From contig CM048745.1 of assembly GCA_026315105.1 (NCBI GenBank), forward strand, positions 283,631,747 through 283,695,746: a stretch of DNA of 64,000 nt, written 5' to 3'. The notes under the pieces were generated by a model, which worked only from the letters and a program-made list of their open reading frames with translations, was not told where the DNA came from and searched no databases. The stretch comes from Locusta migratoria (lineage: Eukaryota > Arthropoda > Insecta > Orthoptera > Acrididae). The translations under genes and the position numbers were made by a program. Shown piece by piece: positions 35,271-45,796 of the stretch. How positions within the stretch are numbered: the stretch's first letter is position 1; the number at the start of each line of letters is the position of its first letter.

Positions 35271-36395
35271 CAGTAAAACCCCGTTTTTATGTTCCCAGTT
35301 TTTACGTTTTCCTGCCATTTACACCAATTTTTGTTGGCCCCGTCAAATTTCCTATGTTCACAATGTTAATTCGCCCCCGTTTTTGGGTTAACATATTTAC
35401 ACTTTTCCCGCGTTTTACGCTTTTCAAAAGCATGTTTGTGAAGAAAAAATGACATAATCTATATAAATTGACACTGGCATGGCTTACGCCTTCAAGTATA
35501 GCGTCTTAAATTTTTCAGTCAAGTTCTTGACACTGCATTTATTCAAATGTATATTTCGTGTTTTGTTGTTGGCAGTATGCGTCTAGTTGACTTACGGCAC
35601 GCTGATTTGTGGCAATATAGTACCTCTTTCCACGAGCTTCTTCGCCAGAGCGCCTGGTGTGTACTCAATCAATCAGAACCAGTTGCTTTGTTCACATGAG
35701 AATAAAGAGTTGCATTGTTTTTGTGATACATATTTCTGATTAATAAAGAACTTTATCTGTTAATGTCCGGTATTATTAGGTTCGGCACCACCATAATACC
35801 CACAACCTGAATAAAGCGATAATAGTGTGACATTCTGATCCTAGGCAAACGTCACAAAAATACTTATGCATATATTTGCACTCAATAACGCAAATAAATT
35901 ATCTAATATTGTAGTCTGAAACATAAAAAAATACAAAAAGAAAGGAAGTTTAGGCGTTTTACTACATAAATAATTAATGCCAATGAAAGGCGGTAATTTT
36001 GAAGATGTGTTACAGAGCCCAGCAGCGGCATCCAAACGATATCTATTGAAGCGGTTCCGGTAACTTTGAAGATGTGTTACATAGCGTGGTAGCAGCATCC
36101 TCGATTATAATGAATGAAATTATGTCAAAAATTTCTACTTCCCATACAATTACCAGTTCTGCCTGGCACTTAAAATAGTAAAACAATTTGATAACTTTTA
36201 TTATATAATAAACTTCCCTGGCAAGTATTTTGATGCCTATTACGTACATTATCACAAATAAACTACAAAAATGCAAGGCTGATCCAGTAAGTATATTTTA
36301 CCATTTAAAACATTGTTTCATGCATTTTACGTTTTCCCGCATTTTTCACCATTTCACTGAAGTCCCTTGAAAAGTTTAAAAATTTGGTTCTACTG
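35271..36395 (+). mobile_element. pogo/Tigger-like MITE, copy 3
   Basis: Starts CAGTAAAACCCCGTTTTTAT, ends …ggttctactg, flanked by TA (35269-35270 and 36396-36397). Same orientation and internal text as copy 1 (tatataaattg…, ctctggcaaagaagc-type phrases). No transposase. Confidence 0.85.
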
Positions 36396-36746
36396 TACTG
36401 TTAATTTAACAGATATTTGTATTACAATTTACTCAGTATTATTTACGCTATCTTTTACTATAGGTAGTTGCATTTAATTGCTTGCTTTCTTATTGTCTGT
36501 GATCTGAGGCACAATCCACACCAGTTTGGAGTCTATTTGAACAGCATGTTAAAAGTTCTTTAATGTTAGAAGTGCATCTACCATGATAAATCCATATTTG
36601 TGCCACCCTGTACATCTCGAACTTCCGTATTCCACAGAAAGTGTGTAAATTTGTATTATTAATGTGTGGAATGTACTGAGGGCAGTATTACATGTTCAAA
36701 TTTTTAATCAAAACTTCGACATAAAAATATCATCAAAAGTTGGTAA

Positions 36747-36750
<4 letters not shown>

Positions 36751-36776
<26 letters not shown>
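36751..36776. repeat. poly-T run
   Basis: About 25 T in a row, shortly before the palindromic element at 36805. Confidence 0.9.
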
Positions 36777-36781
<5 letters not shown>

Positions 36782-36804
36782 TTCTGATGTGACGCTAAAA
36801 AGAT

Positions 36805-37014
36805 GTGTTACCAACACCATTTAGAGACAAGGCCTTACAACAGTCCATGCCTACGCTACACTTAGAGGTTGCGGCCGCCATCTAACTGGCCGACCGCTGC
36901 GAAGCAGCAGGTGTGCTCCAGCGGCCAGCCAGTGAGGTGGCGGCCGCGGCCTCTATGTGTGACGTAGGTACAGCCTGTTGTAATGCCTTGTCTCTAGGTG
37001 GTGTTGGTGTTACA
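36805..37014. mobile_element. Short palindromic MITE
   Basis: The arms 36805-36882 and about 36930-37014 are inverted copies: gtgttaccaacacc…tagagacaaggcc and its partner ggccttgtctcta…ggtgttggtgttac-type text. A GC-rich centre carries two gcggccgc sites. About 210 bp with no coding sequence. Family unknown. Confidence 0.75.
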
Positions 37015-37213
37015 CTGTCATCATATGTTTGATCATATTTCCAGATGGCTGCACATGTTATCATGCACTGTCATTGCTACTACGGAAACAGCATTTTGAA
37101 GAAAACAGGGGGACTTAACTTGGGTGAAACTGTGGAAATCATCTCGTGTTGCAGGAGCTGCAAGCAGAGGACACCAAGTCTCATATCAATTATAGGAGAA
37201 TGAATGATACAGC

Positions 37214-37955
37214 ATGAAACTTCCTGGCAGATTAAAATTGTGTGCCGGAACCGGGACTCGAACCTGGGACCTTTGCCTTTCGCGGGCAAGCGCTCTACCG
37301 ACTAAGCTACCCCGACACGACTCACGGTGCCGCCTCACAACTTTACTTCCGCCAGTACCTCGCCTCCTACTTTCCAAACTTCACAGAAGCTCTCTTGCAA
37401 ACACGCAAGACTAGCACTCCTGGAAGAAAGGATATGGTGGAGACATGGCTTAGCCACAGCCTAAGGGATGTTTCCAGAATGAAACTTTCACTCTGCAGCG
37501 GAGTGTGCGCTGATATGAAACTTCCTGGCAGATTAAAATTGTGTGCCGGAACCGGGACTCGAACCTGGGACCTTTACCTTTCGCGGGCAAGCGCTCTACC
37601 AACTGAGCTACCCCGACACGACTCACGATGCCGTCTCACAACTTTACTTCCGCCAGTACCTCGCCTCCTACTTTCCAAACTTCACAGAAGCTCTCTTGCA
37701 AACACGCAAGACTAGCACTCCTGGAAGAAAGGATATGGTGGAGACATGGCTTAGCCACAGCCTAAGGGATGTTTCCAGAATGAAACTTTCACTCTGCAGC
37801 GGAGTGTGCGCTGATATGAAACTTCCTGGCAGATTAAAGTTGTGTGCCGGAACCGGGACTCGAACCTGGGACCTTTGCCTTTCGCGGGCAAGCGCTCTAC
37901 CGACTGAGCTACCCCGACACGACTCACGATGCCGCCTCACTGGCGGAAGTAAAGT
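37214..37955. repeat. Tandem array of the tRNA-like repeat (about 301-bp unit, 2.4 copies)
   Basis: Starts of the phrase gaaacttcctggcagatt at about 37215, 37517 and 37818 are spaced about 301 bp. Each unit holds a minus-strand tRNA-like segment whose text can fold with acceptor ends gtgtcgg and ccggcac, a D arm gctc…gagc and a B box. The third unit is cut at about 37950 and followed by PLE terminal sequence. Confidence 0.85.
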
Positions 37956-38461
37956 TATGGTGAGTATGTGTGGTATGTGTGAGTGTGTGTGTATTTATCT
38001 ACCTTCCTCTTTGTCCCCCAAGGTAAGTCCTTCCACTCCTGGGATTGGATTGACTCCTTTTCCACTTCCTTAAAACCCATATCCTTCCCTTTCTCCTCCC
38101 CTTTTTTCCTCTTTTTCCTGAAGAAGCTGCCAGTGGTGGCGAAAGTTTGTATGTGTGTTTGAGTGTGATTTTTATTTTTGTGTCTGTCGACGAGCCGGTC
38201 CTTTTGGGTAAGTCATCCGTTTTCTATTTTTATATAATATTTTCTTTGCTTTCTACAGTTCTACAGTATGTCTGCCTAAGTGTACTTGCGTCTGTGTAAA
38301 TGTGTGGGTGTGTATGTATTTGTTTACCCTCCTTTTTTCCCCCCAAGGTTCCCTGTTCCGGTATTGGAATGACTCCTTATCCACTCCCTTAAAACCCTCA
38401 TCATTTCCTTTTCCCTCTCCTTCCCGTCTGCCTGACGAAGCAGCTAGGCTGCGAAAGCTTG

Positions 38462-38462
<1 letters not shown>

Positions 38463-38512
<50 letters not shown>
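38463..38512. repeat. (GT)n microsatellite
   Basis: Directly follows the hammerhead-like motif 38432-38458. Confidence 0.95.
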
Positions 38513-38561
38513 ATTTGTTGCTATCACTGCCTGTGCCCCTTCGCCTGGTAAGTGTACCTCA

Positions 38562-38610
<49 letters not shown>
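38562..38610. repeat. (TA)n microsatellite
   Basis: It separates two PLE termini of opposite orientation. Confidence 0.95.
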
Positions 38611-38614
<4 letters not shown>

Positions 38615-39377
38615 GATGACTTACCAAAAGGACCGGCTCGTCGAGAGAAACAAATAAAATCACACACAAACACACATACAAGCTTTCGCCACCACTGGCA
38701 GCTTCTTCAGGAAAAAGAGGAAAAAAGGTGAGGAAAAGGGAAGGATATGGGTTTTAAGGAAGTGGAAAAGGAGTCATTCCAATCCCAGGAGTGGAAGGAC
38801 TTACCTTAGGGGAAAAAAAGGAAGGTAAACAAATACACACACACTCAGACATATCGAAACGCAAGCACACCTAGACAGACATTTGTGAAAGCTATATATA
38901 TATATATGGAAGAAAAAATTCCTAACAGGAAAACTATATGTAAAAAAATAGATGTAGTCTACTTACCAGGCGAAGGAGCACAGGCAGTGATAGTAACAAA
39001 TAAACACATAAACGCTAGCTTTCACAGCCTAGCTGCTTCGTCAGGCAGAAGGGAAGGAGAGGGAAAAGGAAATGATGAGGGTTTTAAGGGAGTTGGTAAG
39101 GAGTCATTCCAATCTCGGGACAGGAAAGACTTACCTTGGGGGAGAAAAAGGAGGGTAAACAAATACACACACATTTACACAGACGCAACTACACCTAGGC
39201 AGACATACTGTACTGTACTGTACTTTCTGCGTGTGTGTGTATTTGTTAACCTTCCTTTTCTTCCCCCAAGGTAAGTCTTTCCTCTCCTGGGATTGGAATG
39301 ACTCCTTACCCACTCCCTTAAAACCCTCATCCTTTCCTTTTCCCTCTCCTTCCCTACTCTGCCTGAAGGCATTTATT

Positions 39378-39392
39378 TGTGTGTGTGTGTAT

Positions 39393-39447
<55 letters not shown>
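39378..39447. repeat. (TG)n microsatellite
   Basis: It follows a PLE terminus whose hammerhead-like motif is deleted (only ctgaaggca left). Confidence 0.9.
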
Positions 39448-39451
<4 letters not shown>

Positions 39452-39504
39452 ATTTATGTTATTATCACTACCTGTGCTTCTTCGCCAGGTAAGTAAACAA
39501 GAAA

Positions 39505-39780
39505 GAGATAACAGTTGAGGCAGAGGCTCTATTCAGAGAACTGAGGCCAAGATGTTATAATGGTGTGCGGAAATTTGAATTTAGCAGAGGTTGAGACCAG
39601 GTGGGCAACGGGAAGAGAGAATATGCTAAAGGGCAAGTTCCCATCTTTGGGGTTCTGAAAGGTTGGTGTCGGTGGGAAGTATCCAGATAACCCGGACGGT
39701 GTAACACTGCGCCAAAATGGCCTGGCTGTGCACCAAGGCATGTTTAGCCACAGGGTGGTCCTCCCCGCTCCCCCCCCCCT
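39505..39780 (-). mobile_element. Penelope-like 3' fragment
   Basis: The plus-strand text (aggttgagaccaggtgggcaac, gaagtatccagataacccggac) matches the region that encodes the C-terminus of the PLE ORF at 19291-19480. It ends in a C-rich run at about 39768-39779. It encodes only the last part of the endonuclease, with changes. Confidence 0.75.
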
Positions 39781-39799
39781 CCCCTATTGAGTGTTGTTA

Positions 39800-42150
39800 C
39801 AGAAGTGATGTCGGAAGGTCAGATAAAAATAAAAACTTACTGAGGTGAACAAAGCTGAGTTTTGGTTTATGTGTTTGAATACAGATCAATGGTTTTGCTT
39901 GAAAATTTTTCTCAGCACTTTCGCCACAAACAGTTGATGAAGAACATGACCTTTACTATGGTCATTAAATAATTTCATTGGTGTTGTTTTCTGAAACCTG
40001 ACACTAACTCCAAATTTGATCATGGATGGTAGTTTTACCTCAAGTTCCATTGCTCGGTACAGGGTTAAGCAAGTTGACATGACGTACAACTTGACGTGAT
40101 GGATATTGTGAATTAACGTCCATGTCCTTGCAGACACTTTTAAAGGTGCAGATTTCCTATCAAGTCATTTTGCAACACCCTATAATTATAGTTGTGTTGC
40201 TCCACATGAGGTTGAAACATGATAAGTCATTTGAGAATAGCTGAAGACAATGAATCTGAATGTCAAATCAAGTGTGTCGCAAGAGATTGATGTATAGCAT
40301 AGCCTATGTCCAAGACAATGTCGGACACAGTTTACCAATTGTGTAACAGCAGTTCATTTATAATTTTTTTTTTTTCCGGTACTGACATTAGCAGGTAAAT
40401 TTTGAACTTGATGATTCCTTTCTAGCACTTTTTTCATTTGCATATTAGCAGCTTCAAAATGTATAATCAGTAACAATCGGTAATTGCAAAACATGGAATG
40501 GCTGTGACGAGAAAAGACTTTTCATTCTTTCAAATTACTTAATTACTTTAACAATATACTGTACAATTTTTCAATTATTACACTTTACAGGCAAGAACAT
40601 CTGTATTTCGTTACACTGACACAGTTTACCTGAACAGAAATACTGTCTAATTTTACTTATGGTCTTGGCCACGTAGTGTGGAGTGTTGGCAACAAAATGT
40701 TAACTTTATGAGTATAATAAATTTACTGACCATACATGAGTACATACAAGAATCTGTTGATCATAGAGCAGGAACATCATTAATTATTTATTTCACAGTC
40801 AACACGAAAAATTATTCCCTCTTATTCTAGATCATTGAGTTTTCAAGGACCGTTAAATGGTTGTTGCCAACATCAGCACACTACGCTGCCGAGATTGTAA
40901 GAAAAATTTTACCCAGAATTACCAGCTGGCATATATATTTGCCAGTGACCGCCAGTTGCTACGTGTGAGTGTGAGCCACCTTGAAGTAGCATATCCGGTG
41001 ATTCATCATGGAGTTCGCAGAAACTGGAGAAATCGCAATTGTTAAATTTTTGAAAGGATAAGTTGTGAATTTGCAAACTTCTGTTTTAAACTGTGACAAA
41101 TCTCAACTAAATGTCACAGCTACCAAAAAGAAGCATTCACAGAAATCACTGTTATCTGACAGTCAGTGTGTTGGCTGTGGTGTAGCTATGGCACCAAAGC
41201 CCTCTTTAATCTAAGACAATATAGATACAAAACTACTTCGTCATCAGCATTTAACTGCCCACTGGAAGACATAATAAGACAAACCTAAATACAACTAAGT
41301 AAATTATTGTGTGTCTCGCAGCACATAATATTTAATCGTACTCTCAAATACAATTCTAACTGTTAAAGTTTGTTTGTTATGCTTTAATGCAAAAATTACT
41401 GAGTCGGTTTTAATAAACCCCATGGGATAGTTTTTAAAGTTGCTCCATACTAGGTGGTATAAGCTAGTAAAAAACTAAAAAAAAAAAAGGAAGTATTACT
41501 CAACCGCAAAAGCATGGACCCCTTCCGTGAAACAAACTGGGTACAGTCAAGTAAGGACCCACGCGCATCCGCAGTGACAGCAGGCGGACTGTTGTCAGTG
41601 CCGACAACTCACTCTCACTAAACTACTGTGCTGTTAGCTCATTGCTCCATACAGATCAGACTAACTTCGTTAATAGCCCAGTCAGAGAAGGAAAAGAGGG
41701 GAAATATTCGTGTAGAATGGTTTCAGCAAAAGGAAATCGCCGGATTTTGTTTGATAAAACACTTTGGATTGAGCTGTGCCTCTACCAGGCTGCATTAAGT
41801 ATATGTTAGTGTGTGTTAAGTAAAAAGTAATAAATAAAATAACTATGTCAACATCTTTCCTTATTATCATGACAGTGGTGTAGAGGACAGCGTCTTAAAT
41901 GCACACTTTATTATTGTGACAAAGTAATTATTACATGAAACCTCTGATCCGTGAATGTATCTAAACTGTTAAATGGTAGAATAAACAAATAGTGTGCAGG
42001 TAGAAATGTACCAGTGCAGCCGTGCATGCGTGCGCAAGCTTTCTCTGTGGCAGATGAAGGCTTAACAGCCAAAAGTTTTATTTTATTCGATTAATGATGG
42101 AAAATCTCCTCAGAGATGATAAATTATTTTTCAAAAGATAGATTGGCTGA
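39800..42150. other. Stretch without recognised feature
   Basis: No family shared within the window and no domain in the short frames here. Near 42040-42283 PLE-like flank phrases appear (gcagatgaaggcttaacagcc; minus-strand ctgaaggaactgtgctccgaaagc). Confidence 0.45.
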
Positions 42151-42283
42151 CCAGTACTTACCTTTGTGCTGTACTGCCGATAGTGACACAAATGAAGAAA
42201 AAGAATAAAGAAGAAAGGACAAGCTTTCGGAGCACAGTTCCTTCAGGTGGGAGAGAAGGAAAGAAAAAAGGATGGGAACGGAA

Positions 42284-42503
42284 GGGCAGAGTGCTCTGCT
42301 ATTTATACACAGACAGAATGTACTAGAAATTAGAAAAACAGTTAACATAAGAAACAAGTAGGATTTACAAGTGAACATAAGAAAGATGTAGAACATTCTG
42401 GAATTGTTAATTATAAAGAAATAAATTTTTGCCGGTGGACGCAATTGAACCCGCGACCTTCAGCATCACAGTCAGTGACACTATCCCCTGCGCCACGCCG
42501 GCA
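42284..42503 (-). repeat. gypsy 3' LTR, truncated
   Basis: Matches 52700-53028 and 33621-33940 from the tRNA-like start (42430-42503) through the TATA region (tatttataca). Its outer end is replaced at about 42284 by PLE-like sequence. Confidence 0.75.
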
Positions 42504-42691
42504 TTTGGTTTATGTGGTGACTCGCGTCATTGCTCCCTCTCTTGGAAAAACAGCGACCCGCTGTTATGTTCCTTGTGGAGCCAGCTACAATGTCCTGGAT
42601 CTTCACCTCTGTATGGCAGTTCAAGAGAATCCTTCCCTTCTCCACAATTATCGAAAACAGACGTTCCTGTCGTGGCTTCATCAGTAACATT

Positions 42692-43006
42692 GATTTGATT
42701 TTTTCAGGGAAGCCAAAACAGTGTTGGTCCAAACCACCACTGCCCGCACCGAAACTGAGTTTATTGTGCGGTATCGCCCCCTGTATGTCTAGTAAAGCCA
42801 ACCAATGCCCTTGAACAGTGCAAGGAGTCCCTTTACCAGTTCTTTATTAGACACAATTTCTTTGGGTCTAGTTGTCCCAAATGTTCTGTGTCTTTTACTC
42901 TCCAATGCAATGCATTCGAAGATTAGATGTGATGCAGTTTCATCACCGTCATCACAGATCCTACATTTAGGGTCCTCTTCTATTATTCCCATTGTATGTA
43001 GGTGTT
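42692..43006 (-). mobile_element. Truncated LINE 3' end with 12-bp target duplication
   Basis: The direct repeat ATCAGTAACATT (42680-42691 and 43007-43018) flanks it. The minus-strand frame reads CRICDDGDETASHLIFECIAL, the CxxC…H…C motif at the C-terminus of RNase-H-bearing or R1/Jockey-type LINEs. A T-rich left edge (A-rich in sense) fits a 3' tail. It lies in the 3' part of the gypsy element. Confidence 0.85.
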
Positions 43007-43105
43007 ATCAGTAACATTACCATCCTTAGAGTTCTTGAACAAGAAGCCATTGTCGCGTACCTGCTCTTCAGGATTGTAGTAAGGCAGGACGTAAACAATG
43101 TATCT

Positions 43106-43618
43106 TCATTTTTGTCGTTTTGACGAGGGCTCATAATCCTCAACTTCGTATGTGACGTCTGACAGGCGGCATACGACATGATACGGACCAAAGTATTGCT
43201 TCAATAACTTTTCTGACAGCCCAACTTTCCGTACAAGGGTAAAAATCCATACCAGATCTCCTGGGCTGTACACAACAGGTCGGTGCTTGTTATTATGCCG
43301 CTGACGGTCCTTCTTCTGGGCGTCCAGTGTCCGTATGCGAGGCAGCTGTCTTGCTTCTTCGACCCTGGTGATAAGCTGTTCAACATAGTCTTCCTGAGTG
43401 TCGTCCGGTTGAAATGGGAGCTGTGCAAGACCATTTGTCTGAGTATGGTATGAAGTTGTCATTCTGTGGACAATGTCGCACCGTGACATTAGCTCTGATA
43501 CTAGTTTTGATGGGAATACTTTTCCACTGTCAGATATCATCACACGTGGTGCTCCATGCTTCAAAATAATGTCTTCTACAAGGAATTTTGTGATCTCTGG
43601 AGCTTCTGCAGTAGGCAC
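43106..43618 (-). pseudogene. gypsy integrase remnant, doubly deleted
   Basis: The text EITKFLVEDIILKHGAPRVMISDSGKVF and YHTQTNGL is followed directly by AQLPFQPDDTQEDY, so the segment with the NKTLADM helix and catalytic Glu region is lost. The first-Asp segment is also absent from this frame. The C-terminal part (DLVWIFTLVRKVGLSEKLL, YFGPYHVV) is present. Confidence 0.8.
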
Positions 43619-43876
43619 AGGTTTGGTGACAGTGTAGTGTGTTGGGTAGTCAGTTTATACTGACTGGTTACCAGTTGTCGACTTCGGGAACCTCTCTGAA
43701 ATATTGATACCAACTCGGTGGAATGGAGCAGCTGCCAGTGGAATCGCTACGAGATGCCCTGGAGATAAATGCAGCACATGCTTCTGTCGCTGGCTCTTTA
43801 CAGTAACTTACATATTGCTTGACAGATTGGTAGAGACCTTTTCAGTTATACCTGCGTCTGATTATGTCTAGGGTCT

Positions 43877-44990
43877 TCACGAATCCCAGATGACCAGATA
43901 TTGGAGCATCGTGGAAATATTTGAGAATAGCTGGCTGTAGATGAGCTGGAATGACCAGTAGCCATTTGGGGCCCAGTGGATCGTAGTTGCTCTTATACAA
44001 TTTTTTCCGTTTTTAATTTGGAACTCTCCATTGGTCCGTTCTCCTTTCTCCAAGGCCTGTATCATTTTTAATAGTGCTGGATCTTCCCTCTGTTCAGCTG
44101 TACCGTCATCCAATTCAGTGACAGCTGAAATTTCATTCATGCTGTTGTGTTCCACTAATGGATTTCTCAAAAGGCAGTCGGCATCCTTGTGTTTGCGCCC
44201 GTTCTTGAATACCACAGTGACGTCGTACTCCTGGAGTCTAGTGCCCATCTTGCTAGTCAGCCTGATGGATCCTTCAAGCTAGACAGCCAACAAAAATAAT
44301 GGTGGTCTTTCACGAGGGTGAATGGTTTGCTGAATAAATACAGCCGTAACTTGTTGATAGCCCAGATAACTGCGAGACATTCCTTCTCAGTTGTAAAGTA
44401 GTTTATCTCGGACTTTGAAAGAACTCTTGATGCATCCGCTTTTACCTTTCAACACCTTCAAGAATTTGTACAAGCACTACACCATTCTCATAACTGCTGT
44501 CATCTTTGTGAAGTTCCATTTCCGCATTCTCGTCGTACAAGGCTAGCACTGGTGCAGAAGTTAGAGCCTCCTTAAGTGCCTGGAAAGCTCTTTGTTTTGT
44601 CTCATCCCAGTTAAACTTGGTGTCTCCTTGCAGAAGTTCTTGTAATGGACTTGCCTTGTTACAAAATCCTTTTATGAAACGTTGGTAGTATGAGCACAGT
44701 CCAAGAAAACTTCTCACATCACGAATGTGCTGAGGAGTTGGAAATTCTGTGACTGCCGTTACTTTATCTGGATCGGGACGGACACCATATCTGTTGACTA
44801 GGTGCCCCAGGATTTTTATGTCTTTGGTGACTCAGATGTTCTTTAAATGTTTTCGAGAAACCTACAATGTCATCTAAATAGCAGAGACACGTCGTCCACT
44901 TAAGATGTTGATGCAAGTTGTCCATCATGTGTTCAAATGTGGCTGGAGCATTACATAATCCAAATGGCATTACTTTAAATTCATAGAGGC
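43877..44990 (-). pseudogene. gypsy reverse transcriptase and RNase H remnant
   Basis: Pieces on the minus strand: MPFGLCNAPATFEHMMD and CYLDDIVGFSKTF (RT motifs B and C, Asp pair intact; 44764-44970), then MRSFLGLCSYYQRFIKGF and KFNWDETKQRAFQALK (44442-44717), then the RNase H end RLQEYDVTVVFKNGRKHKDADCL (43877-44248). Stops and frame changes separate them. Confidence 0.85.
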
Positions 44991-45104
44991 CGTCAGGTGT
45001 AATAAAAACCGTTTATTTATTTTTTATTTATTGTTTTTTCTTTTCCATAGTACCCAATTGAGGAGTGAGACTCCATGGTCATGGAACAAGTCAATACATT
45101 AATT

Positions 45105-45685
45105 ACTCACCAGGCGAAGGAGCACAGGTGTGACAGCATCACAAATAAATAAATGAATACACACACACACACAATCGCAAGCTTTCGCAACCCAGTTGCG
45201 TCTTCAGGCAGTAGGGAAGGAGAGGGAAAAGGAAATGATGAGGGTTTTAAGGAAGGGGGTAAGGAGCCATTCCAATCCCGGGAGAGGAAAGACTTACCTT
45301 GGGGGAAAAAAAGGAAGGTAAACAAATGCACACATGCCCACACATTCACACAGACACAAGTACACCTAGGCAGACAGTCTGTGTGAATGTGTGGGCATGT
45401 GTGCATTTGTTTACCTTCCTTTTTTTCCCCCAAGGTAAGTCTTTCCTCTCCCGGGATTGGAATGGCTCCTTACCCCCTTCCTTAAAACCCTCATCATTTC
45501 CTTTTCCCTCTCCTTCCCTACTGCCTGAAGACGCAACTGGGTTGCGAAAGCTTGCGATTGTGTGTGTGTGTGTATTCATTTATTTATTTGTGATGCTGTC
45601 ACACCTGTGCTCCTTCGCCTGGTGAGTTATCTTCGTCTATTTTTTATATTTTATTTTTCCTGCTAGGAATTTTTCGTCTTAATAA
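45105..45685. mobile_element. Coding-free palindromic PLE derivative, 14-bp target duplication
   Basis: TCAATACATTAATT lies at 45091-45104 and 45686-45699. The two arms (45105 to about 45377, and about 45378 to 45630) are near-perfect inverted copies of the PLE terminal repeat. They meet at cagacag|tctgtgtg with almost no spacer. Hammerhead-like motifs: minus 45181-45207, plus 45525-45551. The right tip has the extra tail with ttcctgctaggaa, as in the PLE at 18866-21294. No ORF of the element is left. Confidence 0.9.
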
Positions 45686-45796
45686 TCAATACATTAATTG
45701 TTACACAAGAATGGTAATAGAAAATTTTTAAGTAGTCCTTTGCACACTACAATCTTAAGACAAAGTGAAAAGAATAAAGAAAAAAAAAGGATTAGC

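Larger units (their letters stand above)
37970..39500. mobile_element. Cluster of Penelope-like termini in inverted pairs
   Basis: Three or more copies of the PLE terminal repeat occur in alternating orientation. Hammerhead-like motifs: plus at 38118-38145 and 38432-38458, minus at 38682-38710 and 39018-39044. Microsatellites sit beside them: (GT)n 38463-38512, (TA)n 38562-38610, (TG)n 39378-39447. The phrases cttcgcctggtaagt and its inverse mark the tips. No coding sequence. Confidence 0.8.

Noticed and set aside
37214..37955. CRISPR-like array
   Set aside because: The period is 301 bp, units are whole copies of a dispersed eukaryotic repeat and there are no spacers; the DNA is from an animal.
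38302..38657. Frames with runs of VCVCVC and IYIYIY
   Set aside because: Translations of (GT)n and (TA)n microsatellites.
40857..41045. 62-residue plus frame with CRDCKKNF, looking like a zinc finger start
   Set aside because: Only one Cys pair, no partner His or Cys at suitable spacing, and no splice or promoter context.
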